Source: Anaerosporomusa subterranea (GTDB taxonomy: Bacteria > Bacillota > Negativicutes > Sporomusales > Acetonemataceae). Taken from it: a DNA stretch of 64,000 nt. A model generated the notes under the pieces. That model was not told where the DNA came from. It was given only the letters and a program-made list of their open reading frames with translations, and ran no database searches. Both the position numbers and the translations under genes were made by a program. The stretch is from NCBI RefSeq assembly GCF_001611555.1, contig NZ_LSGP01000017.1, positions 248,001 through 312,000 on the forward strand, written 5' to 3'. Every line of letters begins with the position of its first letter. Within the stretch, counting starts at the first letter, position 1. This document shows positions 55,050 through 62,560 of this stretch, one piece after another.

Positions 55050-55976
55050 ATGAACTACATTGTTGAAGCAACTAATTTAGGCAAGAATTACGGCTCGTTT
55101 CGCGCCCTTAACGGCATTTCCTTTTTCATTCGACCTGGTGAATGCTTTGGCTTGTTAGGCCATAATGGCGCAGGAAAAACCACCACCATGCGGATGATTT
55201 ACGGCTTATCGACCGTCGAAGCGGGTGAATTGCGTTTGTTTGGTGAGCCAATCAGTCTGACGCCTTCGTCGATTAAGTCCCGGATCGGTGTCGTACCCCA
55301 GGAGGACAACCTGGACCCTGACTTGACTGTGATCGAAAATCTCATTATCTATGGCGGATACTTCGGTTTGGCTAAGGATCAAGCTTTACAACGCGGTCGT
55401 GAGTTGATTGGCTTCATGGGCATGGAAGAAAAGGAAAATGCATCAGTTGATAGCTTGTCTGGTGGCTTGAAGCGGCGGCTGGTTATTGCCAGGGCGCTGA
55501 TGAATCGTCCAGAACTGGTTATTCTTGATGAACCGACGACCGGACTTGATCCGCAGGCTCGCCGCTTGGTTTGGCAGAAACTTAGGGGGCTAAAAGCAGA
55601 CGGCGTGACTCTTATCCTAACGACTCACTATATGGAGGAGGCGGCGCAACTTTGCGATCGCCTGATTGTGTTGCATGAAGGCCGGGTCCTGGCTGAGGGA
55701 AGTCCGGCTGAATTGGTCGCAGCCCATGTGATGTCTGAAGTGATTGAAGTCCACCTGCCGCTTGACCGGATTCCGTCTGGCTTTAGTGAAAGTGTGACAG
55801 CCGCGGGCGGACAAGTCATGACCGTGGCTGAGGGCCTGTTTCTCTATAGCAATCAAGGTCATGAGCTATGGCAGCAGACTGCCGCCTGGGGCGTTCCGGC
55901 ACATGCCTGCATTCTGCGGCCTTCCACGTTAGAAGATGTTTTTCTGAAGCTGACTGGATGGGAGGGGGACGAATGA
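55050..55976 (+). CDS. ABC-2 exporter ATP-binding protein (NodI-like)
   Basis: 308 residues from ATG 55050, behind AAAGGGG; an open frame further upstream to 54894 runs through the repeat and is not used. Walker A GHNGAGKTT, signature LSGGLKRRLVIARALM, Walker [14 protein letters not shown]. The C-terminal region resembles NodI/DrrA exporters that move small lipophilic molecules. The last base pairs overlap the permease start (ATGA). Confidence 0.9.
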   Translation: MNYIVEATNLGKNYGSFRALNGISFFIRPGECFGLLGHNGAGKTTTMRMIYGLSTVEAGELRLFGEPISLTPSSIKSRIGVVPQEDNLDPDLTVIENLIIYGGYFGLAKDQALQRGRELIGFMGMEEKENASVDSLSGGLKRRLVIARALMNRPELVILDEPTTGLDPQARRLVWQKLRGLKADGVTLILTTHYMEEAAQLCDRLIVLHEGRVLAEGSPAELVAAHVMSEVIEVHLPLDRIPSGFSESVTAAGGQVMTVAEGLFLYSNQGHELWQQTAAWGVPAHACILRPSTLEDVFLKLTGWEGDE

Positions 55977-56725
55977 TTTCCGCTCTACGCATTCTCGGCC
56001 GGCATATGACAGTGTTCCGCCGTACCTGGTTATCTAATGTGATGTATAACTGCATTGAGCCATTGCTTTATCTCGGTTCTATGGGCTTCGGCATTGGCGC
56101 CTTTGTCAGCGAAATGAAAGGGTTGAGCTATATACAGTTTGTCGCCACTGGTATGGTTGCTTCGTCAGCAATGTTTGCTGCTACCTTTGAATGTACCTAT
56201 GGCAGTTTTATCAGGCTACATCATCAAAAGACCTTCCATGCCATGCTAGCTGCGCCAATAACAGTACGGGACGTGATCTGGGGCGAAGCGCTATTTGGTG
56301 CAGTCAAGACGGTTTGCTTCGGGGCAGCCATTCTGCTGGTCATCACCCTGTTGGGACAGGTCAACTCTATCTGGGCGTTAGCGATTCCGCCGTTTCTGGC
56401 TTTGCCGGGGCTGGCGTTTAGTTTCCTGGCGCTGGCGTTTACTGGCTATATTTCAAATATTGATTACTTTAACTACTATATAACCTTATTCATCACCCCG
56501 CTATACCTCTTCGCGGGCATCTTCTTTCCAGTGGACGCTATGCCTGGCTGGTTAGCATGGGCGGTTTGGCTCAATCCACTGTACCATGTTGTTGAGGTTT
56601 GCCGGGCGCTATCGTTAGGTTGGCTTGCGAGCGGACTGCTGATTCATGCCGGAGTTTTAGCTCTGCTGGCAACGGTGGCGGCTTGGCTAGCGGTTAGACT
56701 TATGGAAAAGCGGCTGATTTCATAG
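55973..56725 (+). CDS. ABC-2 type permease (NodJ-like)
   Basis: 250 residues from ATG 55973, overlapping the previous stop by four bases. Six membrane segments; LYLGSMGFGIGAFVSEMKGLSYIQFVATGMVASSAMF and FITPLYLFAGIFFPVDAMPGWLAWAVWLNPLYHVVEVCRALSLG are typical of NodJ-type proteins. It forms the transporter with the upstream ATPase. The exported substrate is unknown. Confidence 0.9.
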   Translation: MISALRILGRHMTVFRRTWLSNVMYNCIEPLLYLGSMGFGIGAFVSEMKGLSYIQFVATGMVASSAMFAATFECTYGSFIRLHHQKTFHAMLAAPITVRDVIWGEALFGAVKTVCFGAAILLVITLLGQVNSIWALAIPPFLALPGLAFSFLALAFTGYISNIDYFNYYITLFITPLYLFAGIFFPVDAMPGWLAWAVWLNPLYHVVEVCRALSLGWLASGLLIHAGVLALLATVAAWLAVRLMEKRLIS

Positions 56726-56742
56726 CTGTGATCCTTGTGGGA

Positions 56743-56780
56743 AAAGAGGCCTCCTCAGTGCAACTTGAGGAGGCCTCTTT
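56743..56780. terminator. Hairpin terminator after the ABC-2 genes
   Basis: AAAGAGGCCTCCTCA and TGAGGAGGCCTCTTT with an eight-base loop. The 300-base stretch to 57039 contains no gene; it must hold the promoter of the ATPase operon, but I could not assign -35/-10 boxes with confidence. Confidence 0.8.
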
Positions 56781-57039
56781 GAGCGATCTTTTTTATATGT
56801 CTAGGTAGGGGCTTTAGAGGCTAATATGATTCTTCCTACTAGACTTTGTCCGTATTACTCTAGTTCTTGACGTTCGGTCTATAAACACAAAGCTGTGATA
56901 AAAAATGTGATATGTATGCCACTAAAATCCCGTCAACCTGCCCATTTCTGGGGTTTTCTACCTTTATATAATATAATATTAGGAGGCTTTTCGAAATTAG
57001 CCACGAATATTTAGTAGAAATAAAGAATGGAGAATGGTA

Positions 57040-58686
57040 ATGGATAACGAATTAACAACATTTGAAAAAGCACTGGCTAATTTGTTTAAAGCCCGTTTTC
57101 CTTATGTATATATATCTACCTGGGAAGAGGAACGGGTATTGTCTGCGATCGAGCGAGTAGCAAAAAGTGAGTCTTTAGTGAAAACCATTCGTAATGTGTT
57201 TGTTTGGAAAGCGACCACCGGATTAGGTGGAGAAGGTCAACAGCCATCAAAGGAAGATACTAAAAATGCATTAAAAACCTTTGAATTCATTGAGAAATAC
57301 GATGGTTCAGCCGTATTTGTTTTATTGGACTTTCATATTCACTTTGGGTGTCAGGGAAGGGTTGCAGATGTTCAAGTAATCCGTAAGATTCGAGATACTA
57401 TTACGCTGCTTAAGCGGAGCGCTAAACCAAAGAATGTAGTTTTTGTCTGTCCCACGCTGGTATTGCCGCATGATTTACAAAAGGATGTAACCATTCTTGA
57501 TTTTGATTTACCAAGTTCCGGAGAAATAAAAAGGGTACTGGATGAAATGATTCTGGTCAATCGCGATAGCGGCAGGATTCAAATTGATCTAAAGCCTGGT
57601 GACGCTGAGCGTCTTGCTAAGGCGGCTCAAGGCCTGACATTGCAGGAGGCGGAAAATGCTTTTGCCAGGGCGATGGTTGAAACAGGCAGACTGGATAACA
57701 AGAGTGTAGAGGTAATTCTTGAGGAGAAACGTCAAATTATTAAAAAGACAGGCATTCTAGAATTTATAAAATCTGATCTTAATATGAAAGATGTCGGCGG
57801 GCTGGGAAATATGAAACGCTGGCTAAAACGCCGCGACAAGTCATGGGATGATTCAGCGCAAAAATACTGTCTGCCTTCTCCCAAAGGTATATTGATTACC
57901 GGGGTTCCAGGGTGCGGCAAGAGTTTAACGGCTAAGGCAATCAGCGCCATGTGGCAATTGCCGTTGTTGCGTCTCGATATCGGAAAAATATTCAGCGGGA
58001 TTGTGGGCAGCAGCGAAGAAAATATGCGCAGCGCCATCAAAACAGCAGAGGCAATTGCCCCGTGTATTTTGTGGATCGACGAAATTGAGAAAGGATTCAG
58101 TTCCACCGGCACTGCTGGCGATAGCGGGACCTCCAGTCGAGTATTTGGAACTTTTTTAACATGGATGCAAGAGAAAGTTGCCCCGGTCTTCGTAGCGGCA
58201 ACTGCCAATAATATTCATGCTTTACCGGCCGAGATGTTAAGAAAGGGGCGGTTTGACGAGATTTTCTTCGTTGACTTGCCAACCCATCGTGAGAGGGTGG
58301 AAATTCTCCGGGTTCATTTGGAAAAACGGCTGCGTGACCGAGAGGTAATTGGCGGGTTCCAGATCCAAGAGAATAATTTGGAATGCTTGGCTCAAGTGAC
58401 AGAGGGATTCGTGGGAGCAGAGATTGAGCATGTCGTAACATCGGCTTTGTTTGAGGCGTTTTCTGAAGACCGCAGTATCCTGCTTGATGATTTTCTGAAA
58501 GCGATAAGCCAAACTGTTCCATTGTCTATTACCCAAGCAGAACAAATTCGTGGTATTCGCGAATGGGCCAATGTCCGTGCTGTGGCGGCGACAAGCCAGG
58601 ATGATCGAATCGAGTACGTGAGTCAGGTTAATGATGTGGCCGATGATGTTCGCACTACGCGGGGCGGCCGTACTATCGACTTCTGA
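57040..58686 (+). CDS. Ycf46-like AAA+ ATPase
   Basis: 548 residues from ATG 57040 (GGAGA six bases upstream; ATG 57034 is possible). N-terminal region (about 1-235) resembles the Ycf46-type inactive-looking ATPase/P-loop domain (PYVYISTWEEERVLSAIE, VFVLLDFHIHF, VVFVCPTLVLPHDLQ). The catalytic AAA+ domain has Walker A GVPGCGKS (288-295), Walker B ILWIDE (343-348), sensor-1 AATANN and arginine finger region RKGRFDE, then the lid domain. The C-terminus is RGGRTIDF. Plastid and cyanobacterial Ycf46 is of uncertain function; an unfoldase or remodelling role is likely. It is first in a six-gene operon. Confidence 0.85.
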   Translation: MDNELTTFEKALANLFKARFPYVYISTWEEERVLSAIERVAKSESLVKTIRNVFVWKATTGLGGEGQQPSKEDTKNALKTFEFIEKYDGSAVFVLLDFHIHFGCQGRVADVQVIRKIRDTITLLKRSAKPKNVVFVCPTLVLPHDLQKDVTILDFDLPSSGEIKRVLDEMILVNRDSGRIQIDLKPGDAERLAKAAQGLTLQEAENAFARAMVETGRLDNKSVEVILEEKRQIIKKTGILEFIKSDLNMKDVGGLGNMKRWLKRRDKSWDDSAQKYCLPSPKGILITGVPGCGKSLTAKAISAMWQLPLLRLDIGKIFSGIVGSSEENMRSAIKTAEAIAPCILWIDEIEKGFSSTGTAGDSGTSSRVFGTFLTWMQEKVAPVFVAATANNIHALPAEMLRKGRFDEIFFVDLPTHRERVEILRVHLEKRLRDREVIGGFQIQENNLECLAQVTEGFVGAEIEHVVTSALFEAFSEDRSILLDDFLKAISQTVPLSITQAEQIRGIREWANVRAVAATSQDDRIEYVSQVNDVADDVRTTRGGRTIDF

Positions 58687-58802
58687 CGAGCCAAAGAGTT
58701 ATCAATGGTTAGCTGGGGTTAACGGTGTGAGAGCTACGGAAGAAGCGGATTACAGTTACTATTATACGGTGTCCGTACAATAGACGTTTAGGAGGATAAC
58801 CG

Positions 58803-59531
58803 ATGTCAGTTTGTTTGCTGATGCTGCCTGTGGCTCTAGCTATGCGAGTAGTGATGGGACAAGAGAATTTTGAGCAGTGGGTAAATTCTATGCAAGTCAC
58901 ATTCCCAACTAATTTTAAAGACGAAACTGATTTAGTTAGAACGATAAAAAGAGCTGGTTACGATGCTGAAAAGTGGGGCTCAACGATCAAAACTCATATT
59001 AACGCTGAAAAAGCTTTTTTCTTTTGGGAGTTAAGAGATCATTGTTGGAGTGCGGTGTTTTCAAAATATGATTCAAAAGAAAATATCCAATGGTTTATAC
59101 AGGATTTAGAGGCAAAGTCTAATCGCCGGATTTTTCATATGGAAGGGCAAACCGATAAAATTAAAGTTGAACCTACACCGAAGTATCCGACTAACTTTTG
59201 TAACGGACAACTGCTGCGCAAGACATTGAACGAGTATGGCGCTACTATAAAAACGGATTTAGGAAGCTCATTTAAGGCTTTGATTGGAGAAATGTCCCTT
59301 CAATTCTCGCAGCAGGGAGAGGCTCCTTTTACTGTGGAGATAGAGACGACTTCTACTATGAGCTCGACTTTTGCCTATTTATCACTTCTCGATGAGGACT
59401 ATAAGCGAAATGTCCAGGAAGCAACCTATGAACGGGTTAAACAAAAACTGGCGGAGCGGAACCTATGTATTGAGAATGAGGAGGTTCTGGAGGATAACTC
59501 TATTGTTTTAACAGTAGTGATCGAAAGCTAG
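58803..59531 (+). CDS. Two-repeat protein of the Ycf46 operon (possibly DUF1257/Ycf35-like)
   Basis: 242 residues, ATG behind AGGAGGA. The protein contains two related segments: FPTNFKDETDLVRTIKRAGY (about 34-53) and YPTNFCNGQLLRKTLNEYG (about 123-141), each followed by alternating strands. The first 18 residues (SVCLLMLPVALAMRVVMG) are hydrophobic. The end is ...EEVLEDNSIVLTVVI. Ycf46 neighbours in other bacteria are often DUF1257 (Ycf35) and DUF2997 proteins; the repeat pattern hints at DUF1257, but I cannot confirm this. Function unknown. Confidence 0.6.
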   Translation: MSVCLLMLPVALAMRVVMGQENFEQWVNSMQVTFPTNFKDETDLVRTIKRAGYDAEKWGSTIKTHINAEKAFFFWELRDHCWSAVFSKYDSKENIQWFIQDLEAKSNRRIFHMEGQTDKIKVEPTPKYPTNFCNGQLLRKTLNEYGATIKTDLGSSFKALIGEMSLQFSQQGEAPFTVEIETTSTMSSTFAYLSLLDEDYKRNVQEATYERVKQKLAERNLCIENEEVLEDNSIVLTVVIES

Positions 59532-59547
59532 CTACAGGAGAGGGTAT

Positions 59548-60558
59548 ATGAGCTATCATGAATTTTTCGGTCTTCAATTATCAGCTTGTGAAGATGAGGT
59601 TGCTAACTTATTTTTTAACGATATACATAAAGGCAGCAACTTATATCTGTATCCTGATATTCCGGAGAAGAAGCTGGAAGCAGCCAAAAGGACTTACGCT
59701 CCTGTCGTAAAGAAGGATGGCTTGCTGGCGTTAGCAGATAACACCGTATTTGGGGCGGCTGATGAGGGCCTCGTATTGACTCTGCATGGGATTTATTGGA
59801 CTGAGGTAGTCATGAGTAGTAAAGGGACGTACCTTCCATATAAAGAAATTTTTGAAGTGGCTGCAAGCACCTCTTTATCTTTTAAGGGTGGGGGCAGGGG
59901 TATCAAGGTTAACGGGACGCGTTGGATATCGCTTGCCTGCCTCAATTCGGCGTCTATTCTTGAATTGGCGAATTTCATAGAATCAGCATCAGAAATATGC
60001 GGCAAGTATTGCGTTGATAGTGAAGCAGCGGTTGGTGAGCCAGAGAAAGGCGATAATCGTTTCGAAGAATGGTTTATCTCAGTTAACGGCCAGACCTATG
60101 GCCCTTATCATCTAGATACCATTAAAGCTTTGGTATCGTCGAAACAGATACAGCCTGATACATGCTTGGGGTGGAAAGATGGTATGGCCAACTGGCTAGA
60201 CTTTATGGACATTTCTGAATTGGCTAATCTTGTTAGGACAGGTCCTCCGCCGCTGCCGTCGCCATCATTACCGCCCACCCGTGAGCAACTCGAGCCAATG
60301 GGCGGTTTATCAGTTAGCGATGAACTGCATGGTTTACTTAATATTAATATCGCAACTGTGGATGAATTACTCGGATTGCCAGGAATAAACCTTGACCAGG
60401 CCAGATTTTTAGTTAGCCAGCGTGAACGCAGGAGATTCTTTTCATCTGTTGAGGAAGTTGGAGAATTATTGCAGCTGCAACCGCATCAAGTAGAAAAGAT
60501 CCGTAGTCGTATTGTTATTTCAGCATTACCGGGCGGTGGGAGAAGGATCGATTATTAG
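59548..60558 (+). CDS. PH-like, GYF_2 and helix-hairpin-helix protein with GRxIDY tail
   Basis: 336 residues. Residues 1-150 are a bacterial PH-like/ATPase-operon domain containing DGLLALADNTVFGAADEGLVL; 174-225 is a GYF_2-type domain (EEWFISVNGQTYGPYHLDTIK, then WKDGMANWLDF); 232-250 a Pro-rich linker; 262-323 a ComEA-type helix-hairpin-helix (LLNINIATVDELLGLPGI). It ends GGGRRIDY. GGAGAGGG precedes the ATG. GYF domains bind Pro-rich peptides, and helix-hairpin-helix domains bind DNA or proteins, so this looks like a scaffold of the ATPase system. Confidence 0.72.
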   Translation: MSYHEFFGLQLSACEDEVANLFFNDIHKGSNLYLYPDIPEKKLEAAKRTYAPVVKKDGLLALADNTVFGAADEGLVLTLHGIYWTEVVMSSKGTYLPYKEIFEVAASTSLSFKGGGRGIKVNGTRWISLACLNSASILELANFIESASEICGKYCVDSEAAVGEPEKGDNRFEEWFISVNGQTYGPYHLDTIKALVSSKQIQPDTCLGWKDGMANWLDFMDISELANLVRTGPPPLPSPSLPPTREQLEPMGGLSVSDELHGLLNINIATVDELLGLPGINLDQARFLVSQRERRRFFSSVEEVGELLQLQPHQVEKIRSRIVISALPGGGRRIDY

Positions 60559-60569
60559 GGGAGGAAAGC

Positions 60570-60803
60570 ATGCAAAAGCAGTTTAGGCTACAGATATTTC
60601 CCGATGGCAGGGTGCAGGTAGAGCTTGAGGGTATCAAAGGGAAAAAATGTACCGACTACATCGCTCTCTTGGAGGAACTAACAGGCTCCGAAACGTACGA
60701 GTCGGCCTATACGGCAGACTATTACGAACAGGAAGACATCACACTGCAAAACGACTTGCATTCAAAAATTACTGAAAGTGAAAAGGCAGGGTGGCGAAGA
60801 TGA
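60570..60803 (+). CDS. DUF2997-family small protein
   Basis: 77 residues. LQIFPDGRVQVELEGIKGKKCTDYIALLEELTG matches the DUF2997 pattern (short beta hairpin, then a Cys-containing helix). The family's function is unknown but it neighbours Ycf46 and Ycf35-type genes in many genomes, a link that supports the assignment of the whole operon. AGGAAAG precedes the ATG, and the stop overlaps the next start (ATGA). Confidence 0.82.
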   Translation: MQKQFRLQIFPDGRVQVELEGIKGKKCTDYIALLEELTGSETYESAYTADYYEQEDITLQNDLHSKITESEKAGWRR

Positions 60804-61450
60804 TCCTGCTACTCGGGTATATAGCGTTTGCAGCACTGTTATTTGTTGGTTACGTAGTTCTAGGCAACACGTTTACAGCATTAATTCCCATCCTGCCTTT
60901 GGCTGCTGCGATCTATATGTACTTCCAGGCAAGAGTTAAAGCAGGCAGCAAGGGCAAAGCCTGGATCTGGGTGTTGATTACGTTTCCGTTCTTCTTTATA
61001 ACAATACCTTTGTGGATATATTTGCATAGATCGCAACCATTGCAACAAGCTGAAGAACGGAAAGAGGAGCTGGCTGCAAAAGCAGATCCGCTTCAGCCAG
61101 CTGATGTCTATCATACGAAGCTAACGACCGATATGGAAGCAGGAGCAGATAAAGTAATAAAACCGCCGCCTATTGTACAAACTCCCTTGCAGATAACAGA
61201 CAGTGAACTGCTTGATCTTAATATAGCGACAGAAAAAGAGTTGGCTGGATTGCCGGGAATAAGTATCATATTGGCAAAGAAGGCAGTTTCTGTACGGCAA
61301 AAAACAGGCGGCTTCAAAAGTTTTGATGATTTTTGCCGTCATCTAAGCTTGAAACCGCATATTGCCAAACTCATTCGTCCCTTGTGTCAAGTCAGTATTT
61401 GCGAGCCGGGTGTAGCTAAAACAACTTCAGGAAGAGTGATCGATTATTAA
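60800..61450 (+). CDS. Membrane-anchored helix-hairpin-helix protein with GRxIDY tail
   Basis: 216 residues from ATG 60800, part of an ATGA overlap with the DUF2997 gene; GTG 60791 would add three residues. Three hydrophobic segments (about 3-22 LLGYIAFAALLFVGYVVLG, 27-44, 54-75) are followed by a charged linker and a ComEA-type helix-hairpin-helix at about 137-200 (LLDLNIATEKELAGLPGI). It ends TSGRVIDY, the same type of tail as the ATPase and the previous HhH protein. It may tether the complex to the membrane. Overlaps the next gene by one base (TAATG). Confidence 0.72.
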   Translation: MILLLGYIAFAALLFVGYVVLGNTFTALIPILPLAAAIYMYFQARVKAGSKGKAWIWVLITFPFFFITIPLWIYLHRSQPLQQAEERKEELAAKADPLQPADVYHTKLTTDMEAGADKVIKPPPIVQTPLQITDSELLDLNIATEKELAGLPGISIILAKKAVSVRQKTGGFKSFDDFCRHLSLKPHIAKLIRPLCQVSICEPGVAKTTSGRVIDY

Positions 61451-62076
61451 TGCATATTAGACTTTATAACTTCCTGCCAAAGACTGCAGTTGAAGGTCCG
61501 GGGATACGCGCCTGCGTTTGGGTGCAGGGATGTCCTATCCGGTGCAGAGGCTGTGCCACACCGGAAGCCTGGGATGAAAGTGGCGGTATTGAAGTCGATG
61601 TTGATGCTTTGGCACAGGAAATCGTATCAGTCCCGGATTTAGAGGGGGTAACTTTTGCCGGTGGAGAGCCGTTTGCGCAGGCTGACGCCCTTGCAGAACT
61701 GGGGAGGATTGTGCGTGAATTCGGTCTGACCGTTCTTACGTTTACGGGGTATCGATTCGAAGATATCAAAATGAGCAATTGCCCCTCCTGGCAAGAGCTT
61801 CTTGCTGTTACTGATGTCTTGATTGATGGCCCGTATAAACAGGAATTGGCAGATACCAGTCGCCCTTGGATTGGTTCAGCGAATCAGCGGTATCATTTCC
61901 TAACTGAACGTTATCAGTACTTGCAAAAAGATCTTCCGAATATTTCAAATAAGATTGAAATCAGAATTAGGCCGAACGGACAAATCCTAGTGAATGGGAT
62001 ACTGTCACAAGACGATTTATCGTTTTTACTAGAACTACGCAATGCGCACGATGTGCGCCGCAAAAGGGATACATAA
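61450..62076 (+). CDS. Small radical-SAM protein of the NrdG/PflA activase type
   Basis: 208 residues. The radical-SAM cluster motif is CxxxCxxC in VQGCPIRCRGCATPEAW; GGEP in FAGGEPFAQADAL binds SAM; DGPYKQELADTSRPWIGSANQRYH corresponds to the C-terminal part of NrdG-type activases. The motif and length are those of glycyl-radical enzyme activases, yet no glycyl-radical enzyme or nrdD gene is nearby. As the last gene of the operon it may modify one of the upstream proteins. It lacks a SPASM extension. GRxIDY tails of the neighbours are candidate targets (inference). Confidence 0.8.
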   Translation: MHIRLYNFLPKTAVEGPGIRACVWVQGCPIRCRGCATPEAWDESGGIEVDVDALAQEIVSVPDLEGVTFAGGEPFAQADALAELGRIVREFGLTVLTFTGYRFEDIKMSNCPSWQELLAVTDVLIDGPYKQELADTSRPWIGSANQRYHFLTERYQYLQKDLPNISNKIEIRIRPNGQILVNGILSQDDLSFLLELRNAHDVRRKRDT

Positions 62077-62103
62077 CGCACATCGTACGCACAGACCGTC
62101 AAC

Positions 62104-62141
62104 AAAAGGGCACCTTGCGCTTCGCGTAGAGTGCCCTTTTT
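62104..62141. terminator. Terminator of the ATPase operon
   Basis: AAAAGGGCAC and GTGCCCTTTT separated by a loop that itself contains TGCGC/GCGTA pairing; followed by TTGTC. Confidence 0.75.
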
Positions 62142-62214
62142 GTCGGCGGTCTGCCAAAGACATCCTCAGTAAATGTGAGGAGGTCTTTGTAAAAACAGAG
62201 GAGGGATGAAGTTG

Positions 62215-62406
62215 TCATATGCCGGAAAAATACCAGGCAACGTTACCGATGACAATAGCTGCCGCTAATGCCATGAGTGAACCTGCAGTTTTGATTTCAT
62301 TTAGCCAAGATGGCTCGGTTTCGCGAATCATTTCTTTTAAATCTTTTCCGTGGATGGAACAATGCTCATCAGTACAGTAGGCATGCAGTCCAGGTGCTTT
62401 TGCCAT
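62215..62406 (-). CDS. Small single-pass membrane protein with Cys/His motif
   Basis: 63 residues from ATG 62406 (AAGGGTGAG upstream). N-terminal LHAYCTDEHCSIHGKDLK holds two Cys and three His that could bind metal; the C-terminal segment (AGSLMALAAAIVIGNVAWYFSGI) is a transmembrane helix. Its promoter region has a Fur-like palindrome (62474-62508), suggesting iron or metal control. Family not recognised. Confidence 0.65.
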   Translation of the reverse strand: MAKAPGLHAYCTDEHCSIHGKDLKEMIRETEPSWLNEIKTAGSLMALAAAIVIGNVAWYFSGI

Positions 62407-62473
62407 AAAACTCACCCTTCTTTATCATCACCGCCTGTAAAGGCGGGATTATCCTTTTCTGATTACTAGTATA

Positions 62474-62508
62474 TTCTTATTGAGAATGAAAGTCAATATC
62501 AATAAGAA
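62474..62508. promoter_or_regulatory. Fur-box-like inverted repeat upstream of the small membrane protein
   Basis: TTCTTATTGA and TCAATAAGAA are perfect 10-base arms, with GAATGAAAGTCAATA between, and TGAGAATGAAAGTCA inside matches the 7-1-7 Fur pattern moderately. The site lies 68 bases upstream of the gene at 62215-62406 (minus strand). Confidence 0.5.
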
Positions 62509-62523
62509 AAAATAATTACTATA

Positions 62524-62552
62524 TAAAAAGCCGGGACATCACATCCCGGCTT
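62524..62552 (-). terminator. Terminator of the PHP phosphatase gene
   Basis: AAGCCGGGA and TCCCGGCTT with loop CATCACA; on the minus strand TTTTTAT follows. Confidence 0.75.
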
Positions 62553-62560
62553 AAGAAACT

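Noticed and set aside
61450-62076. Assignment of the radical-SAM gene as nrdG
   Set aside because: No nrdD or other glycyl-radical partner in the window, and it is embedded in the Ycf46/DUF2997 operon.
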